Assembly (NCBI RefSeq): GCF_947486615.1
Contig: NZ_CANKUD010000002.1
Span: 124,001-188,000, forward strand
Length of the DNA: 64,000 bases
From: an uncultured Modestobacter sp.
Lineage (GTDB): Bacteria > Actinomycetota > Actinomycetes > Mycobacteriales > Geodermatophilaceae
Reading direction: 5' to 3'
A model generated the notes under the pieces. It ran no database searches. It worked only from the letters and a program-made list of their open reading frames with translations, and was not told the origin of the DNA. Positions 48,626 through 57,383 of the stretch are shown piece after piece. The stretch's first letter is position 1. Every line of letters begins with the position of its first letter. A program made the translations under genes and the position numbers.

Positions 48626-49324
48626 TCAGCCGTTCAGGCCGAGGGCCTGCATCCGGGCGGAGTGCGCGGTGGTGAGCCGCTGCAGCAGCTGGGCCACCCC
48701 GGCCAGGTCGCCGGTGCCGCCGATGATCAGGTCGGCCAGCTCGTCGTGCTCGGCGATGACCGCCTGCGACTGGGTGAGCGCCTCCCCCACCAGCCGGCGG
48801 GCCCACAGCGCCAGCCGCCCGGCGAGCGTCGGGTCGCCGATGATCGCCGCCCGCACCTCGCGGAGGGCGAAGTCGGCGTGGCCGGTGTCGGCCAGCACCT
48901 CCTCGACGAGCGCACGGTCCGGCTGCGGCAGGAAGGCGGCGACCTCGCGGTAGAAGTCGGTGGCCAGCCCGTCACCCACGTAGGCCTTGACCAGGCCCTC
49001 CAGCCAGGTGCTCGCCCGGGTGCCGTCGTGGAAGGCGTCCAGCGCGGCCGCATAGGGGCGCATCGCCTCGGCCACGTCCACCCCGAGCTCGCGCAGCCGC
49101 GCGGTGAGCCGTTCGTGGTGGCCGATCTCGGCGGCGGCCATCCGGGCCAGGGCGGACCGGCCGTCCAGCGTCGGGGCCAGCCGGGCGTCCTCGGCGAGCC
49201 GGTCGAAGCCGGTCAGCTCGGCGTAGGAGAGCACTCCGAGCAGGGCGATGACCGCCGGCCGGCCGGGACCCTCGCCGGCAGGCTCGGTGGCCGCGCCCCC
49301 GGCCCTGTCGTCGGCGCTCGTCAC
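48626..49324 (-). CDS. Ferritin-like fold protein (MiaE-like branch)
   Basis: 232 residues, mostly helical. AYVG.. and helix pairs with metal-type residues: YAELTGFDRLAEDA (Glu), MAAAEIGHHERLTARL (ExxH), VEEVLADTGHADFALREVR and GEALTQSQAVIAEHDE. This is the plan of ferritin-like di-iron proteins related to tRNA hydroxylase MiaE, as in Rv3210c. GTG 49324 has GGGAGG upstream. Enzyme activity unproven. Confidence 0.82.
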   Translation of the reverse strand: MTSADDRAGGAATEPAGEGPGRPAVIALLGVLSYAELTGFDRLAEDARLAPTLDGRSALARMAAAEIGHHERLTARLRELGVDVAEAMRPYAAALDAFHDGTRASTWLEGLVKAYVGDGLATDFYREVAAFLPQPDRALVEEVLADTGHADFALREVRAAIIGDPTLAGRLALWARRLVGEALTQSQAVIAEHDELADLIIGGTGDLAGVAQLLQRLTTAHSARMQALGLNG

Positions 49325-49701
49325 GGGTCCTCCCTCGTCGTCCGGTCCTCGGTGCCGGGCGGCCGTGACCACCCGGACGGGTGGCCGGGCGGCCGTGTCG
49401 CACCGCGGCAGGGGGAGGCTAACGGGCTGGTCAGGCTACGATGGAATCGACGGGCCCTGGGGCTCGTTCCCCGAAGAGCAATTCCCTGTGCGCTGATGAC
49501 CGCTGGATCTCCTCCTCGAGACCGGCCCTCCGAGGGCCGTCTCCCGGGCAGTCTGCACCGGACGCCCGGTCTGCTGGCCGCGTCGGCGCGTGGATCGAAC
49601 ATCCCGGAACCGACCCCGGGACCGGCGAGCGCCGCCGGGCAACGCCTGCTCCCAGGCACCGCCGAGCGCTCCTGGTCCCCCACCAGACCGAGGCGAGAGA
49701 A
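49325..49701 (+). promoter_or_regulatory. Long leader of rhlE
   Basis: TACGAT at 49437-49442 is a good -10 element, giving a transcript starting near 49449 and a ~250-nt leader. It contains CGGCCCTCCGAGGGCCG and further short inverted repeats. No gene is seen here. Confidence 0.5.
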
Positions 49702-51420
49702 CTGACCTCCACCGAGAACACCCCCGTCGAGAACACCCTGGCCGCTCCCGAGCTGGAGCGCGCCGAGAGCGGCGCCCCCGCCCCCGAGGAGCTGGAGCAG
49801 CAGGTCGAGGAGCTGGGCGGTGCCCCCGTCGCCAGCGACAGCCCGCTGTTCAGCGACTTCGACGTGCACCCCGACATCGTGGCCGCGCTGGCCGAGGTCG
49901 GGATCACCCGCACCTTCGCCATCCAGGAGCTGACCCTGCCGCTGGCCCTCGCCGGCAACGACCTCATCGGGCAGGCCCGCACCGGCACCGGCAAGACCCT
50001 GGGCTTCGGCGTCCCGCTGCTGCAGCGCGTCGTCCCCGCCGCCGAGGGCGGTGACGGGGTGCCGCAGGCGCTGGTCGTCGTCCCGACCCGTGAGCTGTGC
50101 GTGCAGGTCTCCCGCGACCTCGCCGCCGCCGGCGCCAAGCGCGGCATCCGGGTGCAGGCCATCTACGGCGGCCGGGCCTTCGAGCCGCAGGTCGCCGCGC
50201 TGCAGGCCGGCGTCGAGGTCGTGGTCGGCACCCCCGGCCGGCTGCTGGACCTGGCGCAGCAGGGCCACCTGATCCTGGGCAAGGTGCGCGGCCTGGTGCT
50301 GGACGAGGCCGACGAGATGCTCGACCTGGGCTTCCTGCCCGACATCGAGCGCATCCTGGCGATGGTCCCGGACAAGCGGCAGACGATGCTGTTCTCCGCG
50401 ACGATGCCCGGCCCGATCGTCACCCTGTCGCGGTCGTTCATGACCCAGCCCACGCACATCCGGGCGCACGGCAACGACGAGGGCTCGACCGTCCCGCAGA
50501 CCACGCAGTTCATCTACCGGGCGCACAACCTGGACAAGCCCGAGCTGCTCTCCCGGGTGCTGCAGGCCCGCGACCGCGGCCTCGTCATGGTCTTCTGCCG
50601 TACCAAGCGCACCGCGCAGAAGGTCGCCGACGAGCTGGTCGACCGCGGGTTCGCCGCGGCCGCCGTGCACGGTGACCTCGGGCAGGGCGCCCGCGAGCAG
50701 GCGCTGCGCGCCTTCCGGGCCGGCAAGGTCGACGTGCTGGTCGCCACCGACGTCGCCGCCCGCGGCATCGACGTCACCGGCGTGAGCCACGTCGTGAACT
50801 ACCAGTGCCCCGAGGACGAGAAGACCTACGTGCACCGGATCGGCCGGACCGGGCGTGCGGGGAGCACCGGCGTCGCCGTCACCCTGGTCGACTGGGACGA
50901 CATCCCCCGCTGGCAGCTGATCAACAAGGCGCTGGAGCTGGACTTCGCCGACCCGCCGGAGACCTACTCCACCTCGCCGTGGGTCTACACCGACCTCGAC
51001 GTGCCGACCACGGCCACCGGCCGGCTGCCCCGCTCGCAGCGGACCCGCGAGGGACTGGGCGCGGAGACGCTGGAGGACCTGGGCGAGACCGGCAAGCGGC
51101 AGAAGACCGGCGGCCGGACCGGGGGCAACCACTCCGGCCCGGGCCGGGACGCCGTCGCCCGCACCGACGAGGACCAGCCCTCGGCCGGCCCGCGCAAGAC
51201 CCGGTCGCGCCAGCGCACCCGGGGCAGCGGCGCCGCCGCGGCCGGTGCCGCCGCGGCGCTGGGCACGGACTCCCCCGCCGCCGACGGCGCGGCCCCGGTG
51301 GCTGCCGGGGCCGCCGAGGACGGTGCGGCCGGCCGGCCGCGGCGTCGGCGTCGCCGGGGTGGCCGGGGTGGCAACGGCGGCGGCGGCAACGGCGGCGGTG
51401 GCAGCGAGTCCGTCGCCTGA
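49702..51420 (+). CDS. rhlE: DEAD-box RNA helicase RhlE-like
   Basis: 572 residues if started at CTG 49702. Q-motif FAIQELTLPLALAGNDLIG, motif I ARTGTGKT (~93-100), PTRELC, VGTPGRLLD, DEAD in VLDEADEM (~201), SAT (~231), ARGIDV, and HRIGRTGRAG (~378). The C-terminus is basic and Gly-rich (RRRRRRGG then GGNGGGG), typical of RNA-binding tails. No ATG/GTG precedes the Q-motif in a sensible place; CTG with GAGGCGAGAGAA upstream fits MTSTEN-like starts. An ATG at 49441 overlaps the promoter and is rejected. The next gene starts on its stop (TGATG). Confidence 0.9.
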   Translation: MTSTENTPVENTLAAPELERAESGAPAPEELEQQVEELGGAPVASDSPLFSDFDVHPDIVAALAEVGITRTFAIQELTLPLALAGNDLIGQARTGTGKTLGFGVPLLQRVVPAAEGGDGVPQALVVVPTRELCVQVSRDLAAAGAKRGIRVQAIYGGRAFEPQVAALQAGVEVVVGTPGRLLDLAQQGHLILGKVRGLVLDEADEMLDLGFLPDIERILAMVPDKRQTMLFSATMPGPIVTLSRSFMTQPTHIRAHGNDEGSTVPQTTQFIYRAHNLDKPELLSRVLQARDRGLVMVFCRTKRTAQKVADELVDRGFAAAAVHGDLGQGAREQALRAFRAGKVDVLVATDVAARGIDVTGVSHVVNYQCPEDEKTYVHRIGRTGRAGSTGVAVTLVDWDDIPRWQLINKALELDFADPPETYSTSPWVYTDLDVPTTATGRLPRSQRTREGLGAETLEDLGETGKRQKTGGRTGGNHSGPGRDAVARTDEDQPSAGPRKTRSRQRTRGSGAAAAGAAAALGTDSPAADGAAPVAAGAAEDGAAGRPRRRRRRGGRGGNGGGGNGGGGSESVA

Positions 51421-52631
51421 TGGCAGGCCCCCTCCCGACCTCTGGCGCGCTCGGGGCGGGTCCCGGGAGGGGGCCGGCCAGGCGCCCGCCACGGCGGGTC
51501 TGGATCTGGACGGCGGTCACCCTCGTGGTGGCCGCCGTCGCCGTGTTCCTGTGGCGCACCTCCGACGTGGTCGCCACCTCCCGCACGACGGCACCGCCGG
51601 CCACGGTGCCGGACGAGGCGCCGGCCGCCGAGCTGAGCCAGGCATGGTCCGCGGCGACGACCGACGGCCCACGGCGGGCGGTCGAGGGTGGCCGGGTGCT
51701 GGTCACCGACGAGCACGGTGTCGCCATGCTGGACGCCACCACCGGCGAGGAGGCCTGGCACTACCGCCGGTCCAACGCCACGCTGTGCGACGCGACCGCG
51801 GTCGACGGCAGGGTGATCGTGGCCTTCCGCACCACCTCGCGCTGCAACGAGCTGACCGCCCTGACCGCGGCCACCGGCGAGCGGGACTGGTACCGCAACG
51901 TCCGGTTCCGCACCGACGTCGACCTGGCCAGCACCGACCAGATCCTGCTGGCCAGCAGCCCGACCGGCGTCGTCACCATCGACCCGGCCGGCAACAACAC
52001 CCGCTGGCGGTACGCCCCGCCGACCGACTGCCGGCTGGTCGGCTCCGACGTCGGCAGCTCCGGGGTGGTCGTGCTGCAGCGGTGCGCGGACACCGGCGTC
52101 CTGCAGGTCAGGCTGCTCGACGGCTTCGGCGGCACCGAGATCTGGACCCGCGAGGTGGACACCGGCACCAGCACCGCCCGGCTGGCCGGGGTGGACCGGC
52201 TGGTCACCGTGGTCGTCGACGACCGGGTGCTGGTCTTCTCCCCGGTCGACGGCACGCCGCTGCCCGACCTCGACCTGCCCGCGCTCCCCGCCGGGGCGGA
52301 GCCGCAGAGCGAGCCGCTCCAGCAGGCCGGGGTCGGGGACGTCGCGCTGCTGTGGGCCCGCGGCACCGCCTACGCCCTCGACCAGTCGACCGGGCTGCCG
52401 TTGTGGCAGGTGCCGGCCCGCGGCCTGCCCTCGGCCGGGACGACCGACGAGGCGGGGGTGAGCACCGTGACCGTGCCGGAGGACGGCGCGTTCGTGCAGC
52501 GCACGCTGGCCGACGGCACGGAGCTCGCCCGGTCCACCACCGGGGACGACGTCCCACTCGGGGGGCGGACCTCCCTGCTGGGCCCGGTCGTCGTCTACGG
52601 CACCGCCGACGAGGTCCTCGGCCACCGCTGA
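51420..52631 (+). CDS. Membrane-anchored PQQ-like beta-propeller protein
   Basis: 403 residues. A short basic N-terminus, one membrane segment (~27-45, VWIWTAVTLVVAAVAVFLW) and an outer propeller of seven PQQ/WD-type blades, with repeated TGEEAWHYR, ATGERDWYR, GGTEIWTRE and STGLPLWQVP strands. Cysteines LCDAT, RCNEL, DCRLV and RCADT may pair. Rv3212 is its counterpart next to rhlE. Role unknown; it may be a sensor or assembly scaffold. ATG shares a base with the rhlE stop. Confidence 0.85.
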   Translation: MAGPLPTSGALGAGPGRGPARRPPRRVWIWTAVTLVVAAVAVFLWRTSDVVATSRTTAPPATVPDEAPAAELSQAWSAATTDGPRRAVEGGRVLVTDEHGVAMLDATTGEEAWHYRRSNATLCDATAVDGRVIVAFRTTSRCNELTALTAATGERDWYRNVRFRTDVDLASTDQILLASSPTGVVTIDPAGNNTRWRYAPPTDCRLVGSDVGSSGVVVLQRCADTGVLQVRLLDGFGGTEIWTREVDTGTSTARLAGVDRLVTVVVDDRVLVFSPVDGTPLPDLDLPALPAGAEPQSEPLQQAGVGDVALLWARGTAYALDQSTGLPLWQVPARGLPSAGTTDEAGVSTVTVPEDGAFVQRTLADGTELARSTTGDDVPLGGRTSLLGPVVVYGTADEVLGHR

Positions 52632-52633
52632 AG

Positions 52634-52691
52634 AAGGACCACCCTTCCCCCCACGCCTCGCACGCTCGGCGCGGGCCCCTGAAGGGTGGCC
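52634..52691 (+). repeat. Stop-adjacent hairpin repeat (beta-propeller 3' end)
   Basis: AAGGACCACCCTTC pairs with GAAGGGTGGCC, bulged A kept, 2 nt past TGA. Stem bases differ from other copies on both arms, which is compensatory change. Like the copy at 48510 it is followed by GGCCGTAC. Confidence 0.8.
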
Positions 52692-52750
52692 GTACAGGCT
52701 CCGCCAGGAGGTCGGCGGCGCGCGACCGGACTGCGGGGCACACTCAGGGC

Positions 52751-53686
52751 ATGGTCCTGCCTGGTGGCTCCGAACACACCGCACCCCACGACCTCCGCCA
52801 GCTGGCCGCGCACGAGGCCGTCCCGGTCACCTTCCGCGGTGGCAGCGGGCCGCTGGCGGCGCTGGACACCGGCCCCGCCGACGGCAGCACGGCCCTGCTG
52901 GTCGCCGGGTTCACCGGCAGCAAGGAGGACTTCGCGCCGCTGCTGTCCCCGCTGGCCGACGCCGGCGTGCGGGTGGTCGCCCTGGACCAGCGCGGCCAGT
53001 TCGAGTCACCCGGCCCCGACGACCCGGCGCGGTACTCCGTCGCCGAGCTCGCCGCCGACGTCGTCGCGGTGACCCGGCAGCTGCGCGAGCAGTCGTCGGG
53101 TCCGCTGCACCTGCTGGGGCACAGCTTCGGTGGACTGGTCGCCCGCGCCGCCGTGCTGGCCGAGCCGGCCCTGTTCGACTCCCTGACGCTGCTGGGCAGT
53201 GGCCCGGGCGCGCTGACCGGCCCGCGCGCCGAGCTGCTGGACCACCTGTCCCCGCTGCTGGACGCCGGTGGGGTGCAGCTGGTCAACGACACCCTCGAGC
53301 AGCTGGCGATGACCGACCCCCGGGCGCAGGCGGTGCCGGCCCCGACCGCGGAGTTCCTCCGCCGCCGGTTCCTGGCCAACACCGCCGCCGGGCTGCGCGG
53401 CATGGCCGACGCGATGCTCGCCGAGCCCGACCGGGTCGACGAGCTCGCGGCCACCGGCGTCCCGGTGCTGGTCGCCCACGGCATCGCCGACGACGCCTGG
53501 AGCCCCACCGTGCAGGCCGAGATGGCCCGTCGGCTGGGCGCCCGGCACGAGGTCGTGCCGCAGGCGGTGCACTCCCCCGCCATCGAGAACACGGCGCGCA
53601 CGCTCCAGGCGCTGCTGACCTTCTGGGCCGACCCGGTCGCCGCCGTCACCGCGCTCGAGGACGACCAGGCCGGGGCCGTGCGATGA
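52751..53686 (+). CDS. Alpha/beta hydrolase
   Basis: 311 residues. LLVAGFTGSKEDFAPLL replaces the common HG oxyanion motif, LLGHSFGGLVARAAV (~119-133) has the nucleophile Ser, VLVAHGIADDAWSP the acid and QAVHSPAIENT the His. Lysophospholipase/esterase-like. ATG 52751 with CACACT 6 nt ahead (weak -10, leaderless type). Its last codons overlap the next start (ATGA), so it is translationally coupled to the MpaB-like gene. Confidence 0.87.
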   Translation: MVLPGGSEHTAPHDLRQLAAHEAVPVTFRGGSGPLAALDTGPADGSTALLVAGFTGSKEDFAPLLSPLADAGVRVVALDQRGQFESPGPDDPARYSVAELAADVVAVTRQLREQSSGPLHLLGHSFGGLVARAAVLAEPALFDSLTLLGSGPGALTGPRAELLDHLSPLLDAGGVQLVNDTLEQLAMTDPRAQAVPAPTAEFLRRRFLANTAAGLRGMADAMLAEPDRVDELAATGVPVLVAHGIADDAWSPTVQAEMARRLGARHEVVPQAVHSPAIENTARTLQALLTFWADPVAAVTALEDDQAGAVR

Positions 53687-54555
53687 GGCCGACCCCGTCG
53701 ATCAACGACTTCACGCCCGAGGAGGACCTGCTGGGCTTCTTCGGCCCGGACAGCGTCAGCTGGCGGATCCACAGCGACCCGGCGTTCTCCGTCGGCGGCA
53801 TCCGCGCGCTGCTGCTGCAGGCCCTGCACCCGGTCGCGATGGACGGCGTGCACCAGTTCTCCACGGCCTTCGCCACCGACCCGTGGGCCCGGCTCACCCG
53901 CACCGCGGAGTACGTGGCCACGCTGACCTTCGGCACCCGCCGCGACGCGCTGCGCCAGGTGCGCCGGGTGCGCGGGCTGCACCGCGACAAGTCCGCGGTC
54001 GAGGAGACCACCGGCCGGCAGTACCGCGTCGACGACGCCGACCTGCTGCTGTGGGTGCACGCCTGCGAGGTCGAGTCGCTGCTGTCCACCGCCCGCCGGG
54101 CCGGGGTGCCGCTCACCGACGCCGAGGCCGACCGCTACGTCGAGGAGCAGGTCGTCGCCGCCGTCCTGGTGGGCTGCGAGGAGGCCGACGTGCCGCGCAC
54201 CGTCGCCGAGCTGGACGCCTACTTCGCCGGCGTCCGGGCACGGCTGGCGGTCACCCCGGCGGCCCGCAGCGCCTCCCGGTTCATCCTGCTGCCACCGATG
54301 CCCGGCTGGGTCCAGCTGCTCACCCCGGCCCGGCCGGCCTGGAGCACGCTGGCCTCCCTCGGCGCCGCGACGCTGCCCGGCTGGGCCCGCCGGCTGTACG
54401 GGCTCCCCGGGTTCGGGCTGACCGACGCCGCGGCGACCGCCGGGCTGCGGGCGTTCCGGCAGACGGCGCTGGCCGTGCCCGCCCGGGTGCGCGAGTCGCC
54501 GATCGTGCGGGCCGCCCGCGAACGGGTGGCGCCGGCGGTGCCGCTCACCGCCTGA
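53683..54555 (+). CDS. MpaB/rubber-oxygenase-like DUF2236 protein
   Basis: 290 residues. ALLLQALHPVAMDGVHQFSTAF (with HPVAM and a candidate haem-binding His), RLTRTAEYVATLTFG, VRGLHRDKSAVEETTGRQYR and LLLWVHACEVESLL are the DUF2236 signature (ER-bound oxygenase MpaB / latex-clearing protein family), which binds haem b through histidines. No membrane segment is obvious. The hydrolase before it overlaps by 4 nt, suggesting both act on one lipid-like compound. Confidence 0.87.
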   Translation: MRPTPSINDFTPEEDLLGFFGPDSVSWRIHSDPAFSVGGIRALLLQALHPVAMDGVHQFSTAFATDPWARLTRTAEYVATLTFGTRRDALRQVRRVRGLHRDKSAVEETTGRQYRVDDADLLLWVHACEVESLLSTARRAGVPLTDAEADRYVEEQVVAAVLVGCEEADVPRTVAELDAYFAGVRARLAVTPAARSASRFILLPPMPGWVQLLTPARPAWSTLASLGAATLPGWARRLYGLPGFGLTDAAATAGLRAFRQTALAVPARVRESPIVRAARERVAPAVPLTA

Positions 54556-54565
54556 GTCGCACGGG

Positions 54566-54970
54566 TCACCGCGCGGACGTCCTCCGGCGGGCGGGGCCCA
54601 GGGCGGCGGCGGCGAACGCCGGGACGACGGCCGGCAGCAGGAGCAACCCGATGCCCAGGCCCAGGACGAGCGCCCAGGCCAGCACCACGGTGGCCGCGGC
54701 CGCGGTGACCACGCCGGCCCACCGGGACCCGGCGGCGAGCACGGGCACCAGCAGGACCACCACCGGCAGCCCCAGCGCCACGACCGCGAAGGCCCCGGCG
54801 TCGGCCCACACGTCGGCGGCCAGCACGACGGCGACCAGCACCGCCAGCCCCAGCGCCGCCCAGCGCAGCACGTCCGCCGTCCGGCCGTCGGACCTGCGTG
54901 CGGCCGGCACGAGCGCCAGCCCGGCGGCGACCGCCACTGCGACGACCACGACGGCGATCAGTGCGACCAT
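54566..54970 (-). CDS. Small four-helix membrane protein
   Basis: 134 residues, nearly all hydrophobic, with four predicted membrane segments (VALIAVVVVAVAVAAGLALV; WAALGLAVLVAVVLAADVW; AFAVVALGLPVVVLLVPVL; VVLAWALVLGLGIGLLLL) and a basic C-terminus. No family recognised. It follows lysG on the same strand; GTG 54988 (1 nt past the lysG stop) is an alternative start. Confidence 0.7.
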   Translation of the reverse strand: MVALIAVVVVAVAVAAGLALVPAARRSDGRTADVLRWAALGLAVLVAVVLAADVWADAGAFAVVALGLPVVVLLVPVLAAGSRWAGVVTAAAATVVLAWALVLGLGIGLLLLPAVVPAFAAAALGPARRRTSAR

Positions 54971-54988
54971 CAGCCGAGTCTGCCGCAC

Positions 54989-55885
54989 TCAGCCCCGCGG
55001 CGGCTGGTCCAGCGCCCGGCGGGCGGCGGTGAGCACCGCGTCGGCCACGCGGTCCAGCGTCGGTGAGCGGAGCTTCCACTGCTGCCAGTGCAGGACGACG
55101 TCGACCGCCCCGGCGTCGTCCAGGTCGACGAGCGCCCCCGGTGGCTCCTGTTGGTCGGGCACCATGCCCCAGCCCATGCCGAGCGCGACGGCGGCGACGA
55201 AGTCGGCCGAGGAGGGCACCACGTGCACCGGCGGCGCGGTCGGGTCGACGCCGCGGGCGCGCAGGTGGGCGTGCTGCAGGTCGTCGCTGCGGTCGAAGAC
55301 GACCACCGGCGCCCGGGCCAGCGCCTGCGCCGTCGGCCCCGCGGCGAACCAGCGCTCCGCGAACGCGGTGGTGGCCATCGGCCGGTACCGCATGCTGCCC
55401 AGCCGGGTGCTGCTGCAGCCGGGCACCGGGTCGGCGTCGCCGGTGACCGCGGCCATCACCGCGCCGGCCCGCAGCAGCGCCGCCGTCTCCGTCTGGTCGG
55501 CGCGGTGCAGGTCGAAGGTGAGCTCGCCGGCCAGCGGCGCCAGCGCGGGCAGCACCCAGGTGGCCAGCGAGTCGGCGTTGACCGCGATCGGCAGGGTGAC
55601 CGGGCCCCGCGCGGCGCCGTCCAGCTCCCGGGTGGTGTCGGCGGTGAGCAGGTCGATCTGCCGGGCCAGCCGGAGCAGCGCCCGGCCCGACTCGGTGGGC
55701 TGCACCGGCTTGCTGCGCACCAGCAGCACCCGGCCGGTCGCGGCCTCCAGGGCCTTGAGCCGCTGGCTGACCGCGGACGGCGTCACGTGCAGGGCGCGGG
55801 CGGCGGCGTCCAGCGTGCCGGCGGTGACGGTCGCGTCCAGGGCCCGCAGCTGCGCCAGGTCGAGGTCCATGGCGTCATCAGACAT
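54989..55885 (-). CDS. lysG: LysR-type regulator of lysine export (LysG/ArgP)
   Basis: 298 residues. Winged helix (LAQLRALDATVTAGTLDAAA, TPSAVSQRLKALEAATGRVL, residues ~10-60), then a LysR effector domain with VNADSLATWVLPAL, which is the ArgP/LysG signature. It senses Lys/Arg and activates the divergent lysE. The shared 63-bp gap must hold operators for both. ATG start. Confidence 0.93.
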   Translation of the reverse strand: MSDDAMDLDLAQLRALDATVTAGTLDAAARALHVTPSAVSQRLKALEAATGRVLLVRSKPVQPTESGRALLRLARQIDLLTADTTRELDGAARGPVTLPIAVNADSLATWVLPALAPLAGELTFDLHRADQTETAALLRAGAVMAAVTGDADPVPGCSSTRLGSMRYRPMATTAFAERWFAAGPTAQALARAPVVVFDRSDDLQHAHLRARGVDPTAPPVHVVPSSADFVAAVALGMGWGMVPDQQEPPGALVDLDDAGAVDVVLHWQQWKLRSPTLDRVADAVLTAARRALDQPPRG

Positions 55886-55935
55886 GCTTCAGGTACATCA
55901 GGAAAGTGAGCTGGTCTTCCGGCATCGGGTCGACC

Positions 55936-55941
55936 TAGCGT
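55936..55941 (+). promoter_or_regulatory. -10 element, leaderless lysE
   Basis: TAGCGT ends 7 nt before the GTG at 55949. Confidence 0.55.
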
Positions 55942-55948
55942 CGTCCGC

Positions 55949-56575
55949 GTGCCCCCCGCCCTGCTCGCCGCCGCCGCCGGACTCGGGCTCGGCCTGTCCC
56001 TCATCATCGCGATCGGCGCACAGAACGCCTTCGTGCTCCGGCAGGGGCTGCGCGCCGAGCACGTGGCCGCGGTGGTCGCGGTCTGCCTGCTCTCCGACGT
56101 CGTGCTCATCACCGCGGGCGTCGGTGGCGCCGGCGCGCTGGTCACCCACGCCCCGGGTGTGCTGACCGTCGTCTGCTTCGGCGGTGCGGCGTTCCTGCTG
56201 GTCTACGGCCTGCTGGCCGCGCGGCGGTCGCTGCGGCCGGCCGCCCTGCTGCCCGACGCCGGTGGCGCCCGCGCGGGGCTGGCGGTCACCGTGTCCACCG
56301 CGCTCGCGCTGACCTGGCTGAACCCGCACGTCTACCTGGACACCGTGGTGCTGCTCGGGTCACTGGCCAGCACCTACGAGGAGCGCCGATGGTGGTTCGG
56401 CGCGGGCGCAGCGCTGGGCAGCGCGGTCTGGTTCGTCGGCCTGGGCTGGGGCGCCCGGCTGCTGCGGCCGGTGTTCGCCCGGCCGGCCGCCTGGCGGGTA
56501 CTCGACGGCCTCATCGCGGTGGTCATGCTGGCCCTCGCCGCGTCCCTCGCCGTCCGCGGGGTCACCAGCCGCTGA
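55949..56575 (+). CDS. lysE: LysE-family L-lysine/arginine exporter
   Basis: 208 residues with six membrane segments. [17 protein letters not shown] (~18-34) and [17 protein letters not shown] (~115-131) are the two LysE signature blocks. It exports basic amino acids when internal levels rise. GTG 55949. A short repeat-derived hairpin follows. Confidence 0.95.
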   Translation: MPPALLAAAAGLGLGLSLIIAIGAQNAFVLRQGLRAEHVAAVVAVCLLSDVVLITAGVGGAGALVTHAPGVLTVVCFGGAAFLLVYGLLAARRSLRPAALLPDAGGARAGLAVTVSTALALTWLNPHVYLDTVVLLGSLASTYEERRWWFGAGAALGSAVWFVGLGWGARLLRPVFARPAAWRVLDGLIAVVMLALAASLAVRGVTSR

Positions 56576-56610
56576 GCACCGCCGACCCCTGCCCGGCACC
56601 CTCGAGCCGC

Positions 56611-56665
56611 CGTCCCGGCACCACCCGTCCCGGCACCGCCCGTCCCGGCACCGCCCGGGTGCCGG
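56611..56665 (+). repeat. Three 15-bp tandem repeats ending in a hairpin
   Basis: CGTCCCGGCACCACC-type units at 56611, 56626 and 56641. The last forms CCGGCACC/GGTGCCGG (56645-56652 with 56658-56665), a likely lysE terminator. Confidence 0.75.
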
Positions 56666-56725
56666 CCACGCGGTCCGGCCACACGCGCCCGTCGGCGAGG
56701 CGTTGTGTGCCGTCCGACGCGGCGC

Positions 56726-56731
56726 TACGGT
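56726..56731 (+). promoter_or_regulatory. -10 element upstream of a short leader ORF
   Basis: TACGGT, 7 nt before ATG 56739. Confidence 0.5.
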
Positions 56732-56738
56732 CGCCGCC

Positions 56739-56795
56739 ATGACTGCCGGGTCGGCCTCGAGCCGTGAGCGAGTCGGGTACCCGGCCCGCACGTGA
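56739..56795 (+). CDS. Candidate leaderless 18-residue leader peptide
   Basis: ATG 56739 to TGA 56795 (MTAGSASSRERVGYPART). The ATG is where a leaderless transcript from TACGGT would begin. It precedes the VOC gene by 147 nt. It has no amino-acid run typical of classical attenuators. Confidence 0.35.
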   Translation: MTAGSASSRERVGYPART

Positions 56796-56942
56796 GCCCG
56801 GGGCGCCCCAGAGGGCCGCCCGCCGCACCACCCCGCCCGCCGTGACCACCCCGGCCGTGCCCGCTGCACCCCGCTCCCGGCGTCCCGCCGGTCACCCCTG
56901 CACTCCGGCCCCTCGTGCGTCCGCCCCACTCCTGGAGACCCC

Positions 56943-57353
56943 GTGCCCACTGCTGCCCTGCACCACATGATCGTCCCGGTCACCGACCGGGACACCGCCG
57001 CCGACTGGTTCGTCGACCTGCTCGAACTGCGCGATCCCTGGCTGAACGGCTTCTTCTCCTCCGTGCAGCTCGACGACTCGATCGTGCTCAACTTCGCGGC
57101 CGTCCCAACGGTCGAGCCGCTGCACCTGGCCTTCCTGATCGGCGAGGAGCACTTCGACCGGGTCCGCGCCCGCTTCGACGCCGACGGCACCCCGTACACC
57201 GCCGACCCGCCCGGGCGTCGTCCGCAGCAGGTCGGGGAGGTCAACCCCGACGGCAGCGGACGGCGGCTGTACTTCCGCGGCCCGGACGGGCACCTGCTGG
57301 AGGTGCTGACCGTCCGCTACACCGACGTCCCGGCCGGCTCCGCCGCCGGCTGA
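56943..57353 (+). CDS. VOC-family (glyoxalase-fold) protein
   Basis: 136 residues with two beta-alpha-beta modules: LHHMIVPVTDRDTAADWFVD and LHLAFLIGEEHFDRVRARF, then RRLYFRGPDGHLLEVLT, the usual C-terminal metal-Glu motif. The metal ligands H7/H8, H at LHLAF and E near ~124 are in place. GTG 56943 has TGGAG upstream. Function unassigned. Confidence 0.82.
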   Translation: MPTAALHHMIVPVTDRDTAADWFVDLLELRDPWLNGFFSSVQLDDSIVLNFAAVPTVEPLHLAFLIGEEHFDRVRARFDADGTPYTADPPGRRPQQVGEVNPDGSGRRLYFRGPDGHLLEVLTVRYTDVPAGSAAG

Positions 57354-57383
57354 CCTCCCTGGCCGGTGACTCCCGGCGCCGGC

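Larger units (their letters stand above)
56576..56942 (+). other. lysE-VOC intergenic region
   Basis: 367 bp: 15-bp repeats and terminator on the left, then TACGGT (56726-56731) 7 nt ahead of an 18-codon ORF, then ~147 nt of GC-rich leader ending in TGGAG before the VOC GTG. Confidence 0.6.

Noticed and set aside
49441-49701. ATG at 49441 as start of rhlE
   Set aside because: It is part of the TACGAT promoter element, and the added 87 residues have no protein-like character.
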